DNA of 64,000 bases from Ligustrum vulgare (lineage: Eukaryota; Streptophyta; Magnoliopsida; Lamiales; Oleaceae), in NCBI GenBank assembly GCA_963555705.1, contig OY743169.1, positions 7,501 to 71,500 of the forward strand. The letters are read 5' to 3'. The notes under the pieces are model-generated. The model worked only from the letters and a program-made list of their open reading frames with translations, had not been told where the DNA came from and ran no database searches. Positions within the stretch are counted from its first letter, which is position 1. Each line of letters opens with the position of its first letter. Positions 10,162-20,737 of this stretch are shown here, in pieces. The translations under genes and the position numbers were made by a program.

Positions 10162-11038
10162 TGATGTGATCCAGACCACGAGTACAAGCCCGCACAAAGA
10201 TCCGTTGAAGATCAAAGGAGGACCGATGACTCGATTGCAAACAAAGAGGGCCAAAGAAGCAATTGACAAGTTAGTTCAAGAAACAATGGCCAAAACAATG
10301 TTTGTGTCATCAAAAGAAACAAGTTCTATGTTGGGGCCGAACCAAAACGACGAGTGGATCAACATTATCCAAGCCATCGAAGAAAATTGCCAAAATTCAA
10401 GAATTACGGCCGTAATTCAAAAATCCTCACGGCCGTAATCAACCTTCTGCTTAAAACGGAATTTTGAAGAAATTGCAGTTTACGGCCGTAAAGATTATAT
10501 CACGGCCGTAATGGAGTTGCTGCTTAAAATTGAAGTTTGGACGTTTTGGACTTACGGCCGTAAATCATATGTCACGGCCGTAAGAGTGAGTCAGAAACAA
10601 GTTTACAGCCGTAAGGAAAGTAGTCACGGCCGTAAACATGTATACGCGGAATTTTAGGTTATTTTTATTTCCTTATTTTTTTGGTAGTTGTTTCCTTATT
10701 TAATTAGAACTCTTTAACCTAGTTTTGACCCTATTTATAGGGATGTAATTTTCATTATTCAGGACACAACTTTGATATTAATATTGAGAGGCAATTTGCT
10801 TTCATACTTTATTCTTTATTGAATAAAATCCGAACTTGCGAGTCTAATTCTTGTTTGTTCAAATCTTGGATGAGATTTATCTTCATTGTGATCAAGAGGT
10901 CAACATATCAATTGATTGTGTTGGTTGCTTGATTCAATTAATTTGAATCAATCTCTAAATCGTGGTTTATTGGCGTTCTTGGGTCGATTCCAATAATTTG
11001 TGGGTTGCGTAGCTACAATTGCTACGTGGTTTGCATCA
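10162..11038 (+). repeat. Element A 3' LTR
   Basis: 877 bp, ending TTTGCATCA before the TSD AGTTC (11039-11043). By eye it differs from the 5' LTR at about five sites, one of which destroys an octamer (ACGGCCGT to ACAGCCGT near 10606). The pol frame continues into it as far as the TAA at 10436-10438. Confidence 0.92.
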
Positions 11039-11435
11039 AGTTCCAATTTGGGCCTTTCAGGATTTCTATGGCTGTGGAACAGTTCTTGAAGCAGAATGTC
11101 GTACTTTACTGTCAGGATTGAGAAAATGCAGGCAAGGAGATATGAATAAAATTGTGGTTGAGACTGATAGTTTACAACTTGTCCACATCACTGAAGGTAT
11201 TGATAGAGGGCCGTGGGAAATTCAACAAGAACTCCAAGATATTAAAACCATTTGCAAGAACAATAGAATTCAGATTACACACATTTACCGGCAGGGAAAC
11301 TAGGTTGCTGATTTTCTTACTCATGAAGGAGGGATTCATAAGATTTCTCGAAGGTTTGCAAATGATGATATTATTGGAGGACTATGGAGCCGAATTGAGC
11401 TTGATAAAATGGAAATTCCTTCTTTCAGAATTTAA
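11039..11435 (+). pseudogene. LINE-L ORF2: RNase H remainder
   Basis: It continues the RNase H domain cut by element A (VPIWAFQDFYG, then EAECRTLLSGL with the catalytic E, and VETDSLQLVH with a catalytic D). A TAG at 11301-11303 replaces a codon before VADFLTHEGG, the last conserved RNase H block; the frame then ends at TAA 11433-11435. With 2526-4115 this is one dead LINE ORF2. Confidence 0.8.
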
Positions 11436-11940
11436 CTTCCCTCTCCATTAAACCTCACCAGCCCCTTTTTCTTTTCCTGTTCAAACCTCCCTGCAAAACT
11501 GTACAAAATTCTTATCTGCATTAATTGGTCTGTTGACTAGATTAATGTTCTTCCAAAATTTTATGTTGAATACACGGCTTTCATGAAGCCTCCTGACCAT
11601 AAGAAATGCTCCACCTGTACATGACCAGTCTGGGTACTTTAATGCATTTGATGCATTTACACAACATAAATGCTAAACAATGAAAGTTCCCCCCGCTCTG
11701 TTTTCCTCAGTTTTCACACAAATAAACCTACCATCTCTCTCCTCATTTACCATGGTTATTAAGAATTAAAGTCAAACCTGCCAATTTTTTGGCCAACCAC
11801 CATCCTTTTGCAGCTTTTCTTCCTTTGTTGACCGACCCCCCTTATCTGAACTCTTTTTATTGGAAAACCCTTCCATTTCTCTTACCCAAAATCTCCAACT
11901 CATACGAAAATCTCTGCCTCGGCTATGACTAACACTCCCC
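11436..11940. other. No gene recognised; possible LINE-L 3' UTR
   Basis: AT-rich sequence with pyrimidine-rich patches. No clear poly(A) tail, ORF or RNA gene is visible. Confidence 0.4.
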
Positions 11941-11947
11941 CCTTAAT

Positions 11948-12199
11948 TTGTTCCATGTGCAGATCCCCGGTGATAATGGAGGACTAACCTTAACTTCGCC
12001 GCTACCTGAGCTTTTTCAGGTTGTTCCAGATGCTCAACCGGAAGGAGATTCAAGCCAAGTGGATGGAAAACCTATGATCAAGATAAAGGGCACTAATCAT
12101 TACGGTCAACCGACCAACGAATCTAGAGGATATGCGTATTATTGTGGAGCCTGCACTTCTTATGGTTTATTCTCGAATTCATCACAAGTTGGAAATTGA
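11948..12199 (+). CDS. Small ORF of element N, unrecognised
   Basis: An 83-codon frame overlapping the next ORF by 68 bp in another frame. Composition is polar with Pro/Gly; no domain is recognised. It may be the 5' part of the following ORF separated by a frameshift, or non-coding. Confidence 0.2.
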   Translation: MFHVQIPGDNGGLTLTSPLPELFQVVPDAQPEGDSSQVDGKPMIKIKGTNHYGQPTNESRGYAYYCGACTSYGLFSNSSQVGN

Positions 12200-12599
12200 G
12201 GATTTTATTAGAATGGATGATGATTTCCAGGATGCTTTGATCCATATTCTGTACCACCCGCTGGTTTATATGGATTCGCTCCATACGAGCAATGCGATGT
12301 TGGAAAATTTTTTCGAAGGACTGTTTGAATGCAATCTCTTTGAAATCGAACACATCCGTTTCTTCCCAATATGTGCGATGATCAGACTGGCGGAGGAGTA
12401 CCGTTCCGAAATGGCATTTCATCAGTCTTTTGAATATCTCCAAATCAAAAGGAGACTCTTAAGGGAGCAATATCATCGAATGTCAGCATTGGAACTTGAA
12501 AAATTTTATGGGTATCTGCGTGCAAAAATTTTCGATGGACTGCGTGAATTATCAGATAACGAAGAAGAGGATGATGATGTGGGGTTTGATCATTTCTGA
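12132..12599 (+). CDS. Unknown 155-aa acidic protein (element N)
   Basis: ATG 12132 to TGA. The protein has a helix-rich look (IEDFIRMDDDFQDALIHIL, a FFEGLFECNLFEIEHIRFFPI segment) and an acidic tail with NEEEDDD. I recognise no family. The ORF is intact in a region where most ORFs are broken, and it sits about 270 bp before a LINE-like poly(A) end. It could be a captured host coding sequence, a LINE accessory ORF or a processed pseudogene. No promoter can be assigned. Confidence 0.35.
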   Translation: MRIIVEPALLMVYSRIHHKLEIEDFIRMDDDFQDALIHILYHPLVYMDSLHTSNAMLENFFEGLFECNLFEIEHIRFFPICAMIRLAEEYRSEMAFHQSFEYLQIKRRLLREQYHRMSALELEKFYGYLRAKIFDGLRELSDNEEEDDDVGFDHF

Positions 12600-12872
12600 A
12601 GTGGCTTCAAGCCTAGAGTGACGTCTTAAGTCTGTTATCTTGGTTGTCTGCCACTTGACATTGTGTTCTCTGCGCTTTGTCATTGTGTCAATAAACACCT
12701 ATTCCCTTACGGATAAGGTGTACTAGGATTGTGATGTGTGTTTTGTTTGTATTTTTTGTGTCTGTAGGAAGGGTCTTGGTTATGTCCCCCCTTTCGTCCT
12801 TTGTATTTTGCTTACTTTCTGAAATCTATAAAATCTGCCACCTTTGTGTGGTTTTATTAAAAAAAAAAAAAA

Positions 12873-12891
12873 AAACCCTAAACCCTAAACC
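12873..12891 (+). repeat. Short telomere-like tract after element N
   Basis: Two and a half AAACCCT units directly after the A-run, followed by AGGGTTCATCC, the presumed 5' end of T2. Confidence 0.7.
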
Positions 12892-13044
12892 AGGGTTCAT
12901 CCTCAAACCCTAGGCTCGGTTTTAGGGAATTCTAATTCAGGGATTTCCGCTTGGATTCAGGTCCCGAATATGATTCCATTGATTTCAGAACACTAAAACC
13001 TTTAGGGTACCCCCTCTCCATCCAATTCATCCGGCAACCAAACA

Positions 13045-14601
13045 TTGGGAATCGTGCCCGCAGCTGCCCCTCCAATTGCGTACTGTTCTGATCAGAATCT
13101 GGTTTTGAGACCTGTTCCATTGGATTCAGAGCCCCCATATTACCCCGGGGTACGCCCTGATTCAACTAATTTTGAGCGTAGTTCTGCATTGGGAAACGTG
13201 CCATTAGGCACACATATCGAGGCAGAGGGCTCTACGGCGAATTTGCTTCTGAGACCAACAGAATCAGTCCCAGAACACCTGAAAACCATGGAAATGTCAT
13301 CAATTCAGGAAAATGTTGTGGTTCATCATGCATTGGGAATCGTGCATAATGGCACGCACTTCAAGGCAGCGATTTCTGGGAATTCTGGGCAGAATCTCGG
13401 CCAACCATTTGCACCACTGTTCTCAGCCGCCAAAAATTACCCAAGCTTGGTCCCCGTTACCTCAACTGTGGTTAATAGCTCTACATTGGGAAACGTGCCT
13501 TCTAACACGCAAATCGAAGCAGTGATTTCTGTGCTCTCTGCGGAAAATTTGATCATGGGACCTACTCCATCAGCTCCAGAACAACAGCAAATGGTTGGAG
13601 TTACCCCTTTGGTAACTAATCCTCCCGGTTCCACTACATTGGGAAGTGTGCCTTCTAGCACGCAAAAAGAGACTGTTAAATCTCTTCCTACCGCCTCAAC
13701 TGAAGTTCCCAGACCTTCTCCTACTAGTAGGGCATCTCATAAGCCTCTTGGAAAGGCTCATTTGGTGAATCGCCCTCCTCGTACTGCCGAGACTCCTTCT
13801 ATAGCTCCTGGGACTTCGGCTCAGAATAAGATATCTTATGCAGTTGCCTTGGCCGGAAAGCCAACTATCACTCAGACGGAGCGGAGCCAGAATAAGTCCT
13901 TTGCATCAGTCACAGAAGCACCCCCGGATTCCTTTCTCCACAGGTTTGGTACTAAGACCCCCTCATTACACTTGAATGAGCCTGCAGTTATTTTTGACGA
14001 TGTGGATGAGCAGTTTCTAGCTGCGCCATACAAGTTCACACTTGTTGGAAAGTTTATGAATAGGAAGCCCCCTATCAATAAGATTCGTGAGTGCTTCCTT
14101 AAATTTGGGTTTAGTGGTGAATTTTCTATTGGTCTTATTGATGCACACCATATCCTTATTCACTTGTCTCATGAGGATGATTATGCATGAATTTTCCTCA
14201 AGCCTTCGTGGTATATTGACGGATGCCTTATGAGGGCCATCAAGTGGACTCCTGCATTTAACCCTGCTCATGAGAGCCCTATTGTCCCCGTTTGGGTCTC
14301 TTTTCCATTATTACCCATACATTTTCATGCAAAGGGTGCTCTATTCGCTTTAGCTCAGGCTATTGGGACGCCGTTACGCATTGACGAGGCCACTACAGAT
14401 TTTAGGAGGCCTAGTGAGGCCAGGGTTTGCATTGAGGTTGACTTGTCTTTTGCTCTTCCGGGCCGCATATGGATTCAGCGTGAGAAATATCCGGGATATT
14501 GGCAGGATGTTGTTTATGATGAGAAGCTGGTTTTTTGCAGCCGTTGCAGACATTTGGGGCACAATGTTGATAACTTTCTGATTGGTAGGCCTACTGCTCC
14601 A
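13045..14601 (+). pseudogene. T2 gag-like ORF (DUF4283), truncated
   Basis: The frame (TTG at 13045; open) encodes an N-terminal repeat region with units such as LGNVPLGTH and LGSVPSSTQ, then SYAVALAGKPTITQ, the DUF4283 core, and a TGA at 14188-14190 where T1 and T3 have an Arg codon (DDYA-R-LFLKP context). The frame continues from there to the knuckle-like CSRCRHLGHNVDNF (last Cys lost to Phe). It ends where T3 starts. The same RNA-binding role as T1 is presumed; this copy is dead. Confidence 0.6.
13185..13665 (+). repeat. Spaced hairpin-forming repeats in T2
   Basis: Units beginning CATTGGGAA are followed by small stem-loops at about 13198, 13340, 13493 and 13646, such as CGTGCATAATGGCACG. 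Stems (GTGC/GCAC) are kept while loops differ. T3 has a matching set (about 14975-15390). Confidence 0.6.
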
Positions 14602-14819
14602 AAATCTATCCACAAAAGGCTCCTTAACAATCCCTCAACTTCCCCCTTTGGCATTTGCGGCGCATAGGGCTCTTCTTCAAACCCTATGCACGGATTTAGG
14701 GCATTCAAGTGCAGGTTGTTCGGATTTGATTCAGGTCCCGGGATTGATTCCATTGGTTTCAGAACGTCCAAAAACCCTTGGGGTACCCCCCTTTACACCA
14801 AATTCATCCGGCAATCTCA

Positions 14820-16078
14820 CATTGGGAAGCGTGCCAGCAGCTGCTCCTTCGATTCTGCACTGTTCTGATCCGAATCTTGTTTTGGGACCTATGCCATTGG
14901 ATTTAGAGCCCCCATATTACCCCCAACGTAGTCCCGGATTCAATTAATTTTGAGCGTAATTCAGCATTGGGAAACGTGCCTTTTGGCACACACTTCGAGG
15001 CAGCGGGTCTGGGAACGCCACCATCAATTCCGAAAAATGTTGTGGTTCATGATGCATTGGGAATCGTGCATAATGGCACGCACTTCAAGGTAGCGATTCT
15101 GGGAATTCTGGGCCGAATTTCGGAAAACCAGTTGCACCACTTATCTCAGCAGCCCAAAATTACCCAAGTTTGGTCCCCGTTACCTCAACTGTGGTTAATA
15201 GGTCTACATTGGGAAACGTGCCGTCTAGCACGCAAATCGATGCAGCGATTTCCGTTCTCTCTGCTGTGAATCTGATCATGGGACCAGCTGAATCAGCTGC
15301 AGAACAGCAGCAAATGGTTGGAGTCACTCCTTTGGTAGCTAATCCTCCCGGTTCCACTGCATTGGGAAGCGTGCCTTCGAGCACGCAAATAGAGGATGTT
15401 AAGTTTGTTCCTTTAGCACCAACTAAAGTTCCCAGACCTGTTCCTACTAATAGGGCAGCTCCTAAGTCCCATGGAAAGGCTCCTATTGGGAATCGCCCTC
15501 CTCGTGTTGCTGAGAATTCTACTACAGCTCTTGGGACTTTGGCTCAGAATAAGATTTCTTATGCAGTTGCCTTTGCCGAAAAGCCAACTATAACTCAGAC
15601 TGAGAGGAACCAAAATAAATCCTTTGCATCAGTCACGCAAGCTCCCCTAGATTCCTTTCTCCACAGGTTCGCTACTAAGACCCCCTCATTACACTTGAAC
15701 GAACCTGCTATTAATTTTGATGAATAGGAAGCCCCCAATCGCTAAGGTTCGTGAGAGCTTCCTTAAATTTGGATTTTGTGGTGAATTTTCTGTTGGCTTA
15801 ATTGATGCACACCACATTCTCATTCACTTATCGAACGAGGACGATTATGCTCGGCTTTTCCTGAAGCCATCTTGGTATATTGATGGGTACCTTATAAGGG
15901 CCATCAAGTGGACTCCTGCTTTTAACCCTGCACATGAGAGCCCCATTGTGCCTGTCTGGGTCTCTTTTCCATTATTACCCATACATTTTCGTGCAAAGGG
16001 TGCCCTATTTGCTTTAGCTCGGGCTATTGGGACGTCGTTACGGATTGATGAGGCCACTACTGATTTGAGGAGGCCCAG
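14820..16078 (+). pseudogene. T3 gag-like ORF, N-terminal part
   Basis: Repeats of LGSVPSSTQ type, then SYAVAFAEKPTITQ and the DUF4283 core. Around 15722 about 65 bp present in T2 are missing, causing a frameshift (15170-15727 to 15717-16078). The frame stops at the solo LTR inside the codons for LRRPSEAR. Confidence 0.6.
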
Positions 16079-16734
16079 TGTAAGACCGCTTTTCATTCTC
16101 GTGCAATTTTAAATTTCACGTAATATTGTGATGAATGTTATTATAAATTATAATTTTACGATCTTTAATGTCTATGATTAGATTTATTTTGCAGTGGAAG
16201 GACTTGGACGCCGTCTCGATCAATGTACCAATTTGAAAGATTATAAATTTATTATATTTAAATTATTTACGTGCAATTCTATGTGATTAATTGTTTTATT
16301 GCCTAAGCATGTTATTTTCTATCTTATTGTGCCAATTTGAAATTTGGGGGGGAAGTTTAGTGTCAAACGAGGGTAAATAGAACTTATTGACTTACTTAAA
16401 CAAAAGAGGAGAATTGAGGGACTGAGTTGCAAATTTCAAAAGATTAATAAGACCTAACCCTAACCTAATCCTCACTCACGCCCGCTCTCGGTCTCTCTCT
16501 TCCACCATCGCTCTCTCTCGTCTCCGCCTCCCTCTTCTTTTCTCGGCCTCGCCCTCCCTCTCCCCGGAAACTACCGCCAACCGTCACCACCACCGCCGGC
16601 AGTAAGTTCCCTTCCCCTTTTCCCCTTTTTGCTCCTCACGAAACACACACACACACGCACACCCAAAACCGCGCACACACACACTCGGCTTCACACAATT
16701 TCATGCACACACACATACATAATTCGATATACAC

Positions 16735-16735
<1 letters not shown>

Positions 16736-16779
<44 letters not shown>
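16736..16779. repeat. (AT)n microsatellite in solo LTR
   Basis: About 20 consecutive AT dinucleotides. Confidence 0.95.
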
Positions 16780-16780
<1 letters not shown>

Positions 16781-17892
16781 TATGTAAATAATGTGTGTAT
16801 GCAATCTATATGTATAAATTCAGATTTATAGGTTAAATTTTCAGATTTAAGTTCTTGTTGATTTTCGAATTTTAGCATAAATTAGGGATTTGGGATGTTT
16901 ATGTGTGTGAGTATTGATGTATATGAATGTGTATATTATTATGTAGGTATAGATGTGGGTAAATATATAAATTTTGGATGTGGGCATAGGTATGTATTCA
17001 GACTTTTGTATGATGAAAATAGAATAGAATTTCTCAGACTGGAGACTCGTGAACTTTTGATTAATTGATGTGCCATAATATCAAATTTGAGGTGTGAATG
17101 CATGTATATATGATCATGAATATGTATATGACTATTTAAACAAACATGTGTGATTTTGGAATTTTGGGATAATGGTATAGGAGAGTAAACTTTAACCTTT
17201 TAAGAACAAGTTAGTTTAAGTTGAAATTATGTTCAAAGTTATAAAATTTTAGTTCAAGATCATTTTTGATAAGTAATGCTTGGCTTTGATTTGTGGAATT
17301 GATAAGTAAGATTTCAAAATTCCTTGAACTTAATGTATTACTTCGAATATGATATTATATGTGGTGTTAAATGTGTTTGTTATATTATGAGTTACATGAT
17401 AGTCTCGACCTCAGTTAAGAGTGTTGAAGGTAGTTTTCACTAAAAGCCATATTTTTATTAATGGATGGAAATTAATTAGGAGAAACGGTACATTGACGTC
17501 GCGGGCAACCAAGACTTCCACCTGCATATTAAGCAAACTACTGAGGACTACAAGTAAGTAAACTTCCCCTATTTTCATAGAAGTTAAATGTAAATGTGAA
17601 ACGTGTAAATGGCTGTTTGCAACTTACTTGCTTTGATGAATTTCATTTACTTTATGAAAGTATATGTATTAAGAAGAATGTTCAAGCATGCACATTATCA
17701 TGTCATTGCATTATCAAGCATGCATTGGCATTGGCATCGAAATTGGAAAGTCAAATGATTTTAAATGAAGAATGTGGTAAGTTTAAGTTTTCTCAAAATG
17801 CATGTATCCCAAGTTTTAAGAAAGAATGAGTGTACTTCTATGCCATGAAAGGTGAGTGGGAAATGGGACGTGGGAGATCGGCGTACACGAAT

Positions 17893-18290
17893 TAAACCGC
17901 TGTTGCGGTGGTGAATATTAAACCGCTTTGCGGTGACGATTGCTAAACCGTTTGGCGGTGGAAAATATTAAACCGCTTTGCGGTGACGATTGCTAAACCT
18001 TTTGGCGGTGGAAAATATTAAATCGATTTGCGGTGACGATTGCTAAACCGGTTGACGGTGGAAAATATTAAACCGCTCTGCGGTGACGATTGCTAAACCG
18101 GTTGACGGTGGAAAATATTAAACCGCTCTGCGGTGACGATTACTAAACCGGTTGACGGTGGCAAATATTAAACTGCTCTGCGGTGACGATTGCTAAACCG
18201 GTTGATGGTGGAAAATATTAAACCGCTCTGCGGTGACGATTTCTAAACTGGTTGACGGTGGCAAATATTAAACCGCTATGCGGTGGAAAA
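17893..18290. repeat. 50-bp minisatellite of mini-hairpins
   Basis: About eight copies of a 50-bp unit. Each holds ACCGCTCTGCGGT (5-bp stem, 3-nt loop) and ACCGGTTGACGGT (4-bp stem), joined by GACGATTGCTAA and GGAAAATATTAA. Changes fall mostly in the loops. Confidence 0.9.
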
Positions 18291-18399
18291 ATGATAATCT
18301 GGTCCTAAATAAGGGATATTGCCCACTGCATTGTAATTGGCTAGAAGATACACTAATTGAGTTCACGATATAAATGAAGTTAAAGTTTTTGGAAACGTC

Positions 18400-18515
18400 T
18401 AAGTGAAAGTCTTGAAACGAAAGTCTTGAAATGAAGTGAAAGTCTTGAAATGAAGTGAAAGTTTTGAAATGAAATGAAAGATTTGAAATGAAAGTCTTGA
18501 AATGAAGTTAAAAGT
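18400..18515. repeat. Short tandem GAAAGTCTTGAAATGAA repeats
   Basis: Six or so imperfect copies inside the solo LTR. Confidence 0.8.
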
Positions 18516-19138
18516 TTTTAGAAATGTTTAAGTGGAAGTTTGGAAGGTATGAATGTCTTGAAAAGTAAAGTAAATGAGGGTAATTACTTTGAATGGTTTA
18601 AGGAATTTCATGTCATGAGCATACATCACGTGCATAAAGTTTACTTACTGAGCTTAGCTCACCCCAATCCCTCCCCAACATTTCAGGTGATGAAAGTTAG
18701 GTGACCCGAGGAGAGCACATGACAGCTGACTCAAGCTATCCCCGCTTCAACCCTTTTAAAATAAAGTTAAATTAGAATTTATTTCAATTTCTCATTATTT
18801 ATTCTTTAATTCACGTATTATTGAGGTTAAATTTCCTCTTATTTCATTTGCTAAAGTTTATTTACTTGGAATTATATTGTTGAGGAGTTTGGGACTTATT
18901 GTAATGGTTTGGATGATTTTTGGGATTGAATGAGTTGCGATGTGTATTTTAAAAATGGTTTTGATGTCCCTCTATAGGTTGGCTATGTCCAATTTACAGA
19001 GGAGACTCTGTCGAAATTTTTGTAAAATTTTTATAATAGTAAATGAAAAGTTTAAATGTTTTAAACGATTATTTCCGCATATAATGTGAATGGAAGTTAA
19101 CACGCCTAGGTTTTAGATTTTAAACTTGGGGTGTTACA

Positions 19139-20520
19139 CCCAGTGAGGCCAGGGTTTACATTGAGGTTGACTTGTCTTTTGCTCTTCCGGACCGCATATG
19201 GATTCGGCGTGAGAAATATCCGGGGTATTTGCAGGCTGTTGTTTATGATCAGAAGCCAACTTTTTGCAACCACTGTAGACATTTGGGGCACAGTGTCGAT
19301 AAATGTCTGATTGGCAGGCCTTCTGCTCCTGCTCATCCTTCTACTTCTGTTCCTACTGCTCCTGTTGTTGCTCCTTCTGCCCCTCCTTCGAAACATGTTG
19401 ATAGGGTGAAGGATAAGGGAAAGGGAATGTTGATTGATGATCAACCCAGATAGTGGGTGGCGGTGCCTAGAGCAGCCAGCAAGGCCCCAGTTCTTCTGTT
19501 GCTCAGCAGCCTCCTCCTACAACCTTTGTTTCGCTAGTGATTCTTCCCTTACAGCAACAACGATCTGTCACCATGACACCACCTCTTATGGCTGTTTCGA
19601 CTTTCAGTACTACACCTACAGAGGTTATCCCAGAGATTCCTCAGTTACCCGCTCCTACTACTGAGATCATACCACAGGTTCTGACAGAGGCCACACAGAC
19701 CATTCCTACATCTATTGAGCCTATTTCAGTGACAGTATCTACCATAGCTGAGCATCCTCCACAGGCTCCTATTGAGGTACTTCCCATGTCTCCTACTCCT
19801 ACACCTACTACAGAGGTACCACCCATAGCTACTACACACATTAGCTCCCCACCTTCTGCAAAGACAGCACAATTGTCTCATGGGTCAGCAGGGACAGGTC
19901 CACAGCTTCTTGCCCAGGGTATACTGACGGAGTTAGGCTCAGAGCACTCCAAGAATAAGCAGCTCTTGTTAGACCACTTCAAGGAAAAACACCGAATGAA
20001 GATCACATCCTCTTTGAGGTTTTCCATTGAAGACTTGGTCCTCAAGCTCTTTGGAGAGACCCCATCTTCCAAGCCTTCTAGTACTCAGACTTCTACACCT
20101 TCATCCACTCCTTCTCCTACCCCGAAACGGGATAAGGTGAAGGCAGAGATCCAGGGTGATATTGATGGGATGGGTTTGGGAGATTGCATACAGAATACTG
20201 AGGCAGATTTACCATCAGCTACGTCATCTTCATCTGGAGAACCTACACCACAGGTCCCCTCAGTCACTAGATCAGCCACTTCACATATGGGACCTAACTT
20301 GAGATCAGAGGCACCTGCATTCCGACCAACCCATGGTCCATGGGTGGGTGATCCTCTTGCCATCAGAGAGGTTCCACGTCCCAGACGTCATCTTTCACCA
20401 GGTAGTGATCTAGAGGACACAGTGGACTACTTGGATTACTATGATCAGGACAGGTATCAGAGCAGGCGCATGACTAGGTCCATGAGGCACATGAGGGTAC
20501 ACCCCCGAGAGTGCCCATGA
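19139..20520 (+). pseudogene. T3 gag-like ORF, C-terminal part
   Basis: It resumes DUF4283 after the TSD (ARVYIEVDLSFALPDRIWIR) and reaches the zinc knuckle CNHCRHLGHSVDKC (CX2CX4HX4C, intact). The frame ends at TAG 19451-19453; the Pro-rich region and C-terminus are open at 19537-20520, ending MRVHPRECP. Compared with T1, this copy keeps one frame through LFGE...RDKVKAEIQGD, showing the T1 shift is private. Confidence 0.65.
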
Positions 20521-20682
20521 TCACACTTATTCTTCATTGTATTTCCTGCTTTTAGTTTCAATTTCTATTTCCATTGTTGTACTTTACATTAGCTGGAGGT
20601 CAGGTCTATGACCCCCTCCTTTTATTTGTATTTTTGCATTTTATGATATAAAATAAGCCACGCGAGTGGTACTGCTTAAAAA

Positions 20683-20730
20683 AAACCCTAAACCGTAAAC
20701 CCTAAACCCCTAAAACCCTAAACCCTAAAC
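20683..20730 (+). repeat. Telomere-like tract after T3
   Basis: About six AAACCCT-type units (one AAACCGT, one AAACCCCT) directly after the A-run, ending at AAAGGCGTGG, which is C-type LTR sequence and the outer edge of the left inverted-repeat arm. Confidence 0.85.
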
Positions 20731-20737
20731 CATAAAA

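Larger units (their letters stand above)
7463..10438 (+). pseudogene. pol: Element A pol: RT, RNase H, integrase; one in-frame stop
   Basis: The frame is that of gag and PR. TAA at 7619-7621 stands where F has CAA (GIEHQIDF in F), so it is a nonsense change. From ATG 7706 (910 aa): RT with YFDDILIYS at about 133-141; RNase H beginning [13 protein letters not shown] (D about 282) with IHTDHESL and VVADALS; integrase with an HHCC zinc finger ([10 protein letters not shown]...CNRCITC), then the D, D and E of [19 protein letters not shown] and [11 protein letters not shown]; then a GPF domain. The last ~92 codons lie in the 3' LTR and include [14 protein letters not shown]. It would reverse-transcribe and integrate element DNA. 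It is nearly intact, so either the source copy already carried the stop or it arose after insertion. Confidence 0.88.
4116..11038 (+). mobile_element. Element A: full-length Ty3/gypsy CRM-like LTR retrotransposon
   Basis: The element is 6923 bp with TG...CA ends and the TSD AGTTC at 4111-4115 and 11039-11043. Deleting it and one TSD rejoins the LINE RNase H frame exactly. The two 877-bp LTRs differ at about five positions by eye (about 0.6%), so the insertion is recent. PBS, gag, PR, RT, RNase H, IN and PPT are all present in the order gag-PR-RT-RH-IN. Integrase ends in a GPF-type region ([16 protein letters not shown]) with no obvious classical chromodomain, and the frame runs into the 3' LTR; both fit the CRM (centromeric chromovirus) group, which I infer rather than prove. 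Three in-frame stops (6668, 7460, 7619) break the polyprotein. Confidence 0.9.
11941..12873 (+). mobile_element. Element N: unknown acidic ORF with LINE-like 3' tail
   Basis: The 3' end (about 12700-12873) resembles the T-element tail: a GGTTATGTCCCCCC...TTTGTATTTTGC block, TATAAAAT, then a small hairpin GCCAC...GTGGT just before an A-run. It is followed by two AAACCCT units at about 12873-12891. The left boundary is uncertain; I place it near the first ORF. It is likely a non-autonomous LINE-like insertion or a retrocopy. Confidence 0.4.
12892..14601 (+). mobile_element. T2: 5' portion of a DUF4283 element
   Basis: The 5' leader (GATTTCCGCTTGGATTCAGGTCCCGA...) matches the T3 leader near 14700. 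The coding part is homologous to T1/T3 but stops right after the zinc-knuckle region, where T3-type 5' sequence begins (about 14602). The 3' half and tail are missing. Confidence 0.6.
16079..19138. mobile_element. 3060-bp solo LTR, Tekay/Del-like, inserted in T3
   Basis: TGTAAGACC...GGTGTTACA termini with TSD CCCAG at 16074-16078 and 19139-19143; deleting it restores the T3 coding sequence. The 3' end wording (ACAGAGGAGACTCTGTCGAA near 18998, then TTTTTGTAAAA and TGTTACA) is typical of the long LTRs of Tekay/Del chromoviruses as I know them. It contains an (AT)n run, a 50-bp minisatellite and a short GAAATGAAGTGAAAGTCTT-type repeat. No internal domain is present, so it is a recombination remnant. 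It is probably in + orientation (3' end motif at the right). Confidence 0.88.
14602..20730 (+). mobile_element. T3: near-complete DUF4283 element, split by a solo LTR
   Basis: The leader (ATAGGGCTCTTCTTC...) is at about 14660, the gag-like ORF at about 14820-20520 (interrupted at 16079-19138), the 3' UTR at 20521-20675, a hairpin GCCACGCGAGTGGT just before the A-run (about 20657-20670), then A8 and telomere-like repeats to about 20730. Without the solo LTR it is about 3.1 kb with no RT, so the family seems to consist of a single ORF. It is the best template for the family. Confidence 0.6.
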
